Source of the DNA: Bifidobacterium italicum
GTDB taxonomy: Bacteria > Actinomycetota > Actinomycetes > Actinomycetales > Bifidobacteriaceae
Reading direction: 5' to 3'
DNA: 64,000 bases
Assembly (NCBI RefSeq): GCF_002286915.1
Contig: NZ_MVOG01000011.1
Coordinates: 81,047-145,046, forward strand
Part shown: positions 55,156 through 64,000 of the stretch, piece after piece
How the letters are laid out: every line of letters starts with the position of its first letter
Numbering within the stretch: position 1 is the first letter of the stretch
Translations under genes and position numbers: made by a program
The notes under the pieces: generated by a model
The model's input: only the letters and a program-made list of their open reading frames with translations
Told to the model about the DNA's origin: nothing
The model's database searches: none

Positions 55156-56010
55156 GTGAAGAATTTTCTCAAAGGATTATCGTTCTCCCAGCTGCTCGCG
55201 GGCGCGCTCGCGGCGGTCACGTCGTTCCTGCTGTCGTCGAAGATCGGCATCGCGGGTTCGGTGATCGGCGTCGCCGTCGCATCGATCGTCTCGACGTCGG
55301 CGTCGCAGATCTACCAGAACGTCATCGACGCCTCGAGCAAGAAGCTGCAGGACGCCGCCGCGCAGCAGCTCGGCGAGCAGACGGATGGCGGCCGCGACGG
55401 CGCCTCCGACGACGCGCAGACGGATGAATCGGACGGCCAGGCGTCGAAGGACGGGAAGCGCAAGGGGCGCGTCGCCGCGTCGGATGCCGCCGGCGCGGCC
55501 GGGACTCCATCGTCCGGCCGACCGCAGCTCACCCGCCACGACAAGCGCGTGGCGATCGTCGTGGCCGTCGTCTCGGGTCTGATCGCCGTCGCGGTGACCG
55601 CCGGCGTCATCCTCGCTCTCACCGGCGGCAGGGGGACCGATTCGGTCGTCCACGACATCGTCAGCCCGAGCGTGACGAGCGAGGAGGGCGGCGAGCTGTC
55701 TCCGTCGCCGTCGCAGGGCGTCATCACGCCGACGCCGGACGCGACGCCGACGCCGGACGCGACATCGACGCCGGACGCCGGCTCGACGCAGCCGACGCAG
55801 GAGCCGCAACAGCAGGACGGCACCGGCACGAAGGACGACTCGGGCTCGGATGCCCCGATCGTAGAACCGAGTACGTCGCCGTCGGCGAGCCAGGGGACCG
55901 GCGCCGCGGACGGCACTCAGGGCGGCGGCTCGACGGATTCGGGTCAGGACGGCGGGACCCAGCAGGGCGACGGCCGGCAGAAGGACGACGCCGGACAGCA
56001 GCCGCAGTGA
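55156..56010 (+). CDS. two-helix membrane protein with Pro/Thr/Ser/Asp-rich tail
   Basis: The 284-residue protein has an N-terminal hydrophobic region (about residues 12-50, SQLLAGALAAVTSFLLSSKIGIAG), a charged cytoplasmic loop, a second membrane helix (about 133-158) and a 120-residue extracytoplasmic tail with TPDA repeats and Gln/Gly-rich end. The tail looks wall-spanning and disordered. No enzymatic domain is recognised. The start is GTG 55156; an upstream ribosome binding site is weak. Confidence 0.75.
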   Translation: MKNFLKGLSFSQLLAGALAAVTSFLLSSKIGIAGSVIGVAVASIVSTSASQIYQNVIDASSKKLQDAAAQQLGEQTDGGRDGASDDAQTDESDGQASKDGKRKGRVAASDAAGAAGTPSSGRPQLTRHDKRVAIVVAVVSGLIAVAVTAGVILALTGGRGTDSVVHDIVSPSVTSEEGGELSPSPSQGVITPTPDATPTPDATSTPDAGSTQPTQEPQQQDGTGTKDDSGSDAPIVEPSTSPSASQGTGAADGTQGGGSTDSGQDGGTQQGDGRQKDDAGQQPQ

Positions 56011-56059
56011 TCGCATCGTGAAGGGGTCGGCGCGTCGCGCAACGCGACACGCCGGCCCC

Positions 56060-56088
56060 TTGCATATCGAAAATTCACGATGTATGCT
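56060..56088 (+). promoter_or_regulatory. promoter of the tRNA-Ala pair
   Basis: TTGCAT (56060-56065) and TATGCT (56083-56088) are separated by 17 bp, a good fit to the housekeeping sigma consensus. The first tRNA starts 28 bp after the -10. Confidence 0.75.
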
Positions 56089-56115
56089 ATCTCGAGTTGG
56101 CTGAAACAAGCCGAC

Positions 56116-56188
56116 GGGGCTATGGCGCAGCTGGTAGCGCATCTCCATGGCATGGAGAGGGTCAGGGGTTCGAATCCCCTTAGCTCCA
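56116..56188 (+). tRNA. tRNA-Ala (anticodon GGC), copy 1
   Basis: The acceptor GGGGCTA pairs with TAGCTCC, the anticodon stem TCTCC/GGAGA encloses ATGGCAT, giving GGC, and the T-loop is GTTCGAATC. CCA is not encoded. Confidence 0.97.
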
Positions 56189-56218
56189 CGAAGGTTCCTG
56201 ATGACAGGTTCCCCTTAT

Positions 56219-56291
56219 GGGGCTATGGCGCAGCTGGTAGCGCATCTCCATGGCATGGAGAGGGTCAGGGGTTCGAATCCCCTTAGCTCCA
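56219..56291 (+). tRNA. tRNA-Ala (anticodon GGC), copy 2
   Basis: This is identical over 73 bases to the copy 103 bp upstream and shares its transcript, judging by one promoter before the pair and one terminator after it. CCA is not encoded. Confidence 0.97.
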
Positions 56292-56299
56292 CGATTCAC

Positions 56300-56321
56300 A
56301 CCCGGCTTCGGTCGGGTTTTT
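56300..56321 (+). terminator. intrinsic terminator of the tRNA-Ala pair
   Basis: A seven-bp stem capped by a TTCG tetraloop is followed by five T residues, a textbook terminator nine bases after the second tRNA. Confidence 0.9.
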
Positions 56322-56462
56322 CGTTATCGGCGCGCGGGACGCCGATGTGGGCGGCGTCACATGTGAGCATGGCGACGTGTGTCGCGCTCACTTCACAGCG
56401 CAACGGGGCATGTGGCGCCCAGCGGGCGCGTAGTGTGGGGAAGGTATAGAAAGGAGCCCCCA

Positions 56463-56867
56463 ATGGCACAGCTTACCGAAGAGATGAAGGACTTCATCAA
56501 GGACAATCTCGCGTGGGTCGCCACCGTCAGCCCCGACGGCGTGCCGGACCTCGGTCCGAAGATGAGCATGTTCGTGCTCGACGACGGCCATCTCGCATAC
56601 CATGAGCGCACCGCCGGGCAGACCTACCGCAACCTCGAGAACGGCAGCCCGCTCGTCATCGCGTTCGTCAACTTCGAGCAGAAGAAGGGATACCGCTTCC
56701 GCGGCGAGGTCGTCCTGCACACCGACGACGAGGTCTACGAGGAGCAGGTCAGGCTCGCGAAGGAGCGCGGCACGAAGGTCCCGGCATGCGTGCCGGTCAT
56801 GACGATCGACACGATCGAGGACCTGTCCGCCGGCGCGCACGCAGGCACGACGATCACGAAGGACTGA
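56463..56867 (+). CDS. pyridoxamine 5'-phosphate oxidase-fold flavin protein
   Basis: The 134-residue protein has the split-barrel flavin-binding pattern WVATVSPDGVPDLGPKMSMFVLDDGHL followed by AGQTYRNLENGSPLVIAFVN and RFRGEVVLHTDDE. This small family binds FMN or F420-like cofactors and often has unknown substrates. AGAAAGGAG precedes the ATG. A strong hairpin follows, so it is probably a single-gene unit. Confidence 0.85.
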   Translation: MAQLTEEMKDFIKDNLAWVATVSPDGVPDLGPKMSMFVLDDGHLAYHERTAGQTYRNLENGSPLVIAFVNFEQKKGYRFRGEVVLHTDDEVYEEQVRLAKERGTKVPACVPVMTIDTIEDLSAGAHAGTTITKD

Positions 56868-56890
56868 ACCGGCCCCGTCCCCATGAACGC

Positions 56891-56929
56891 CGACGACCGT
56901 GGCGCCCGATCCGGGCGCCACGGTCGTCG
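56891..56929. terminator. 18-bp perfect hairpin
   Basis: Arms 56891-56908 and 56912-56929 pair fully around a 3-base loop, 23 bp after the flavin-protein stop. There is no T-run. Confidence 0.75.
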
Positions 56930-56962
56930 CCATCCCCGAATCTCAAGGAGTCACAAGAAAAG

Positions 56963-57790
56963 ATGATCACCGACATCGTCATGCTGCGCCATGGGCGCAC
57001 CTCGATGAACCTCGAACGCCGTCTGCAGGGCCAGGTCGAGGTCCCGCTCGACATCGTCGGCCAGTGGCAGGTGGATCAGAGCGGATTCGCGCTCGCGCAA
57101 CGCTACTACTGGGCGAAGGTGAGCAACCTCGCCGCCCACCCCGAGCTGCTGCCGACGCCGCCCGTCGCGGCGGTGCGCGCCGTCGACGTCGAGGAGTACC
57201 GCAAGGCGCCGGCCTCGGCGCGCACGATGGTCGTCGTCAGCTCCGACCTGTTCCGCGCGCAGCAGACGGCGCACGCCTTCGCCGACATCCTCGGGCTCGA
57301 CGTGCATCTCGATCCGAGGCTGCGCGAGAGAGGCTTCGGCGAATGGGAGGGCATGACCCGCGACGAGATCCTCGCACGCTGGCCGGAGGACTTCCGCGCC
57401 TGGAAGCGGCACGAGGGCGGCGAGCTCGCCCACGGCGTCGAAAGCCGGCGCGAGGTCGGCGAACGCGGTGCCGAGGCGATCCGCTCGTATGTGCGCCAGG
57501 CGCGGGACGTGCCCGGCGAGGAGACGCTGTTCGTCGTCTCCCACGGATCGTGGATCGTCGCGACGATCGCGACGCTGCTGGGCATGGACGTCGACGACGC
57601 CAACGGGCTCGACGCCATGCGCAACGCCTTCTGGTCGCGTCTGAGCCTCGAGCGCGGCCCCGAAGGCGACCGCTGGCTGCTCGCCGAGTTCAACCACGGT
57701 CCGCAGATCGCCGAATTCGTCGACTGGGAGAACGGCCCCGAGGCGCTGCGCAACCCCGACATGCCGATGTGGAAGCCGATCGCCGGCTGA
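56963..57790 (+). CDS. histidine phosphatase, paralogue of the rsfS-linked gene
   Basis: The 275-residue protein has MLRHGRTSMN, SSDLFRAQQTAHAF, RERGFGEWEGMTRDEIL and the second catalytic histidine in VVSHGSWI. An insertion of about 30 residues (HPELLPTPPVAAVRAVDVEEYRK) before the ASD-type motif sets it apart from the 54351 paralogue. The end FNHGPQIAEFVDWENG parallels YNHGPALADTELWEN there, which shows close kinship. Substrate unknown. CAAGGAG lies upstream. Confidence 0.86.
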   Translation: MITDIVMLRHGRTSMNLERRLQGQVEVPLDIVGQWQVDQSGFALAQRYYWAKVSNLAAHPELLPTPPVAAVRAVDVEEYRKAPASARTMVVVSSDLFRAQQTAHAFADILGLDVHLDPRLRERGFGEWEGMTRDEILARWPEDFRAWKRHEGGELAHGVESRREVGERGAEAIRSYVRQARDVPGEETLFVVSHGSWIVATIATLLGMDVDDANGLDAMRNAFWSRLSLERGPEGDRWLLAEFNHGPQIAEFVDWENGPEALRNPDMPMWKPIAG

Positions 57791-57802
57791 CCACGTCGGC
57801 GC

Positions 57803-57832
57803 CACGCCGCCCGGGCCGCCCCGGGCGGCGTG
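57803..57832. terminator. GC hairpin after the second histidine phosphatase
   Basis: CACGCCGCCCGG and CCGGGCGGCGTG form a 12-bp stem with a 6-base loop, 12 bp after the stop; a short TCTCAT follows. Confidence 0.7.
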
Positions 57833-57920
57833 TCTCATAGGTGCGGCTAAGCTGTTGATGTTTGCACAAGGACAGGCCGCGTCCGTCGCGCGGTTCGGCG
57901 AATGAGAGGCGGGTGATCTC

Positions 57921-58871
57921 ATGCTGCGCATGTTCAGCACCGTTCACGGACAGGTGGAACAGATAGACAAGCCGGAGAACGGTTCATGGCTTGCGCTGTG
58001 CGACCCCACCGACGTCGAGCTCACCACGGTCGCCCAGGAGACCGGCATCGACCTCGCCGACCTGCGCGCGCCGCTCGACGACGAGGAACGTTCGCGCGTC
58101 GACGTCGAGGACGACTACACGATGATCATCGTCGACATCCCGACGGTCGGGGAGCGTTCCGGTCGCAACTGGTACGAGACGATCCCGCTGTCGATCATCG
58201 TCACGCGCACGCTCATCGTCACCGTGTGCATGCAGGACACACCGGTGCTCCACCCGTTCATGGAAGGCACGATCCGCGGCTTCAACACCTTCATGCGCTC
58301 GCGTTTCATCCTGCAGATCCTCTACCGCAACGCGACGATGTACCTGCGCTACCTGCGCATCATCGACGGGGAGACCGACAAGCTCGAGCTGAGGCTGCGC
58401 CATTCGATGCAGAACCGCGAGATCCTGATGCTGCTCGAACTGAGCAAGACGCTCGTCTACTTCAACACGTCGCTCAAGTCGAACGAGATCGTCATGGAGA
58501 AGCTCACGACGCTCTCGCGCATCAAGCAGTACCCGGAGGACGAGGACCTGCTCGACGACGTCATCACCGAGAACAAGCAGGCGATCGAGATGGCGAACAT
58601 CTACAGCGGCGTCCTCGCGAACATGACCGACGCGTTCTCGTCGGTCGTCTCCAACAACCTGAGCAACGTGATGCGCATCTTCACGATCATCTCGATCACG
58701 CTGTCGATCCCGACGCTCATCTTCTCGATGTACGGCATGAACTTCCAGAACGGCATGCTCGGCATGCCGTTCACCGGCTCGCGCTGGGGCTTCCTGATCA
58801 TCATCGTCCTGGCGCTTGTGCTCGCCCTGCTCGTGATGTGGTTCCTCACCCGTTCCCGTCTGTTCAAGTGA
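57921..58871 (+). CDS. CorA-family divalent cation transporter
   Basis: The 316-residue protein has a long soluble alpha/beta and helical N-terminus and two C-terminal membrane helices with the pore signature YGMNF between them. CorA pentamers take up magnesium or related ions. The loop after GMN reads QNGMLGMP rather than the common MPE form, as in distant CorA-like members, so the ion is uncertain. Start ATG 57921 follows GGCGGG. Confidence 0.88.
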   Translation: MLRMFSTVHGQVEQIDKPENGSWLALCDPTDVELTTVAQETGIDLADLRAPLDDEERSRVDVEDDYTMIIVDIPTVGERSGRNWYETIPLSIIVTRTLIVTVCMQDTPVLHPFMEGTIRGFNTFMRSRFILQILYRNATMYLRYLRIIDGETDKLELRLRHSMQNREILMLLELSKTLVYFNTSLKSNEIVMEKLTTLSRIKQYPEDEDLLDDVITENKQAIEMANIYSGVLANMTDAFSSVVSNNLSNVMRIFTIISITLSIPTLIFSMYGMNFQNGMLGMPFTGSRWGFLIIIVLALVLALLVMWFLTRSRLFK

Positions 58872-58877
58872 GGCAGC

Positions 58878-59768
58878 ATGCGTAGCCGTGGACTTCTGAG
58901 GATATTCGCCGCGCTGTGCGCGGCGGCCGCCGTGTCGCCGCTCGCCGGCTGCGGCACGCCGGTGCAGGTGTCGGTGCCCGGGCAGGCCGACGGGCCGATG
59001 ATCGACATCGGCGTCGCCGTCGACGAGCCCGGCGTCGGCTGGTACCACGAGGAGGGCTACAGCGGCCTGAGCGTCGAGGTGGCCAAATACGTCGCCGAGA
59101 AGATCGGCTACAGCAACCGCCAGATCGTCTTCCATCCGATGACGATGGCGCGGCGCGACGCGATGCTCGCCGACGGCACGATCGACTTCGCGATGACGTC
59201 GTACGCCTACGAGGGCGGCAAGGATGCGCGCGCGTTCACGAAGGAGCTCGCCTCGCGCGGCGGAGACGTGCGTTATTCGGGGCCGTACCTGATCACCGAG
59301 GACGAACTGCTCGTGCGCAGCGACGACCGCGCGTCGATCCGCGGCGTCGACGACATGCGCGGCCGCACCGCATGCGTCGTCGAGGACGACGACGTGCGCG
59401 AGCAGCTCGAGCAACGGGTCGGTGGCGTGCGGTTCCGTGAGGAGGGCGACTTCGCCAAATGCGTCTCGGCGCTGCTCGCCGGCGAGGCCGACGCCGTGGC
59501 CGGCTCGCGGCCGGTCCTCGCCGGGCTGCGTTCGCAGGCCGGAGACGCATACGTGAGCCTGCTCGACGACTCCTTCGGCGAACGCGCCTACGGCATCGCG
59601 ATCGCCGGCGGAGACGGGCTGCTCGGGCAGATCAACACGACGCTGCAGTCCATGATCGACGACGGCACATGGGACCGGATCGTCGACGACGCCGGTCGCT
59701 CATTGGGCGTCGACGCCGACCTGAGTCTCAATCCGCCCAACATCGTCGACTCGCGCTCCGAGGACTGA
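58878..59768 (+). CDS. solute-binding lipoprotein, amino acid type
   Basis: The 296-residue protein has a lipoprotein signal with lipobox LAGC (Cys25) and then a type II periplasmic-binding fold of the GlnH/polar amino acid family (IDIGVAVDEPGVGW, GLSVEVAKYVAEKIGY, DFAMTSYAYE). No permease or ATPase gene is adjacent; it is 6 bp after the corA-like gene, so it may serve a transporter elsewhere or act as a sensor. WYHEEGYSGLSVEVAK is where the ligand pocket starts. Confidence 0.87.
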   Translation: MRSRGLLRIFAALCAAAAVSPLAGCGTPVQVSVPGQADGPMIDIGVAVDEPGVGWYHEEGYSGLSVEVAKYVAEKIGYSNRQIVFHPMTMARRDAMLADGTIDFAMTSYAYEGGKDARAFTKELASRGGDVRYSGPYLITEDELLVRSDDRASIRGVDDMRGRTACVVEDDDVREQLEQRVGGVRFREEGDFAKCVSALLAGEADAVAGSRPVLAGLRSQAGDAYVSLLDDSFGERAYGIAIAGGDGLLGQINTTLQSMIDDGTWDRIVDDAGRSLGVDADLSLNPPNIVDSRSED

Positions 59769-59817
59769 GCGCGCGTTCGCACTGCGGACGGGGCACGACA
59801 CTGTCCAGCTGAAAAAC

Positions 59818-59823
59818 GATAAT
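59818..59823 (+). promoter_or_regulatory. -10 element for leaderless leuS transcript
   Basis: GATAAT ends eight bases before the leuS ATG, so transcription should begin at or next to the start codon. No Shine-Dalgarno sequence is present. The element sits inside the loop of an 8-bp inverted repeat (59791-59798 with 59823-59830). Confidence 0.55.
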
Positions 59824-59831
59824 CGTGCCCT

Positions 59832-62804
<2,973 letters not shown>

Positions 62805-62820
62805 TCCCGACACGCCGTGA

Positions 62821-62855
62821 GGGAGGGCCGCCCGTATGGGCGGCCCTCCCTTTTT
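62821..62855 (+). terminator. intrinsic terminator after leuS
   Basis: A perfect 13-bp stem (62821-62833 with 62838-62850), a 4-base loop GTAT and five T residues make a clear terminator. Confidence 0.95.
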
Positions 62856-62913
62856 CGTTGCGGCGGCGACGTTCTTGGCCCACGGAGGAATGTGGACGAC
62901 GGGACCGTCCGTA

Positions 62914-62960
62914 CACATCCCCTCTCCGGTTGGACACGGCCGCGCCCCGGACGCGATAGT
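62914..62960 (+). promoter_or_regulatory. candidate leaderless promoter of comEA
   Basis: A block starting CACATCCCCTCTCCGGTTGG and ending ACACGG resembles the one before the DUF559-like gene (20361-20387). TTGGAC (62930-62935) and GATAGT (62955-62960) form a -35/-10 pair at 19 bp. The ATG follows six bases later. GGACACGG lies exactly 35 bp before the ATG at both genes. Confidence 0.45.
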
Positions 62961-62966
62961 GGGGCC

Positions 62967-63659
62967 ATGTTCGATGACGATGATGAAGTCCCGCCGTCCG
63001 CCCCGGCATCGTGCTCCGGCGTGCGCCCTCCGAGCCTGTCCGACGTGCCGTTGCCCCCGCGTCCCGTCACGACGTGGCACGGCGCGCGCGCCGGCGACGG
63101 CGCCGGGGACGGCGGTGCGCGTGCGCTGCTGGAAGGGCTCGCAGGCGTGCGCTCGGGTGAGGAGACGAGGGAAGCCATGCCGCGTACGCGTCCCCGGCTG
63201 AGCGTCGAACCGGTGCACGCGCTCATCATCATGGCGATCCTCGTCGTCATGCTCGCGGCGAGCCTCACGCTGCTCGTCCAGCAGTCGGTCAATCTGGCGG
63301 CCGCGTCGCCCGAGCCGACGCCCATCGCGACGTCGCCGCGCGCAGCCGAGCATGGCGACGCCCCCTCATGCGCGTCGAACGCCCCCGCCTCGCCGGCGCC
63401 GACGGCCGACGCGACACAGGGGCAGCCGGACATGACGCCGCAGCCGACGCAGCAGGCGACGCCGCAGCTCATCGACCTCAATACGGCGACGCAGGAGCAG
63501 CTCGAGACGGTCAAGGGGATCGGTCCGGTGACGGCTGCGAACATCATCGCCTACCGCACGAGCATGGGACGGTTCGGCGCCGTCGACGATCTGCTCAACA
63601 TCGACGGCATCGGCCCCAAGACGCTCGAGAAGATCCGTGGGCAGGTGACGGTGCGATGA
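62967..63659 (+). CDS. comEA: ComEA-like DNA-binding competence protein
   Basis: The 230-residue protein has a cytoplasmic N-terminus, one membrane helix (about residues 83-106), a Pro/Ala/Thr/Gln-rich spacer, and a C-terminal helix-hairpin-helix pair (LIDLNTATQEQLETVKGIGPVTAANIIAYR, then LLNIDGIGPKTLEKI) that binds DNA. ComEA receives DNA at the surface and passes it to ComEC. The stop overlaps the comEC start by ATGA. Confidence 0.93.
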   Translation: MFDDDDEVPPSAPASCSGVRPPSLSDVPLPPRPVTTWHGARAGDGAGDGGARALLEGLAGVRSGEETREAMPRTRPRLSVEPVHALIIMAILVVMLAASLTLLVQQSVNLAAASPEPTPIATSPRAAEHGDAPSCASNAPASPAPTADATQGQPDMTPQPTQQATPQLIDLNTATQEQLETVKGIGPVTAANIIAYRTSMGRFGAVDDLLNIDGIGPKTLEKIRGQVTVR

Positions 63660-64000
63660 CCGATGACGGCGTGACGGCGTGCGCGCCTCGACGGGCGCTC
63701 GGGCTCGGCCGCCGCGGCCTCATGGCGCGTTGGGCGGACGGAGAATCGGGACGTCGTGACCTGCGGATGCTCCCCGCCGCGCTGTGCCTGTGGGCCGCGA
63801 CGCTCGCGATGCGCGCCGTGCTGTCCGAGGAAGGCGTCGCCGGCATGCGCGGCCTCGCCGTCACAACCGGCATGGGCGCGTGCGCGGTCATGTTCGTGAC
63901 GCTGCACGGCGTGCGCATGTGGCTGCGTCATGTCGGCGCCGGACGTGCACGCCCCGCGCTGCGCTGCGCCTCATGCCTGCTCGTCTGCGCGTCGGCGACG
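63656..64000 (+). CDS. comEC: ComEC-like DNA uptake channel, N-terminal part only
   Basis: The frame opens with ATG overlapping the comEA stop and runs off the window after 115 codons without a stop. It encodes a charged N-terminus and then hydrophobic helices (LRMLPAALCLWAATLAM, GLAVTTGMGACAVMFVTLHGV, LLVCASA), as expected for the start of ComEC. The assignment rests mainly on the coupling to comEA; the channel and metallo-beta-lactamase domains lie outside. Confidence 0.8.
   Translation, partial: MTDDGVTACAPRRALGLGRRGLMARWADGESGRRDLRMLPAALCLWAATLAMRAVLSEEGVAGMRGLAVTTGMGACAVMFVTLHGVRMWLRHVGAGRARPALRCASCLLVCASAT

Overview
The window is high-GC actinobacterial DNA and looks like a Bifidobacterium chromosome (genus inferred, species not determinable by reading). 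The reasons are the conserved actinobacterial block of rRNA methyltransferase, pheS, pheT and argCJBDFRGH, the tyrS, TPR, HAD, tlyA, nadK, recN block, and a YkoE-type thiamine transporter whose two ATPases and membrane subunit are fused.

Layout: (1) 1-2.0 kb is visibly AT-richer and holds the end of an IS3-like transposase, a lipoprotein gene, a small secreted protein gene and inverted repeats; it reads as an accessory patch. (2) 2.0-5.5 kb is an adaptor/ATPase/permease export operon facing an orphan LuxR-type response regulator. (3) 5.7-10.1 kb is a TPP riboswitch followed by ykoE and a fused ykoD-ykoC gene. (4) 10.3-13.0 kb is a MacB-like ABC exporter. (5) 13.6-33.1 kb carries an RNA methyltransferase, pheST, a membrane protein, a DUF559-like nuclease-fold protein and all arginine biosynthesis genes with argR. 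Double ARG boxes in an 18-3-18 layout precede argC and argG. (6) 33.7-46.7 kb carries an HD protein, tyrS, an Arg/Gly/Asp-rich TPR protein, a HAD phosphatase, tlyA, a TrkA/TrkH potassium pair, nadK, recN and another HAD phosphatase. (7) 46.9-64 kb is compact housekeeping DNA: thrC, proA, nadD, prs, tRNA-Gln, glmU, rsfS, two histidine phosphatases, two tRNA-Ala genes, corA, a solute-binding lipoprotein, leuS, comEA and the start of comEC.

The most unusual thing is a short dispersed DNA motif. Its two main forms are the 12-mer CTTACGGGCGGC (11 exact copies found by eye on either strand) and the palindrome GCTACCGGTAGC (9 exact copies), with many degenerate relatives. It fills almost every intergenic gap from about 4.86 kb to 46.85 kb. 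It forms near-tandem arrays with a 16-18 bp period at 6.93-7.2 kb and 39.4-39.6 kb. It also enters coding sequence in frame: an insertion in ArgC, the linker of the fused thiamine transporter ATPase, and the N-termini of ArgD and a HAD phosphatase. It is essentially missing from the last 17 kb. I know of no named element that matches it.

Three genes (the DUF559-like gene, leuS and comEA) appear to be read from leaderless transcripts. Two of them share an upstream block at identical distance from the start codon.
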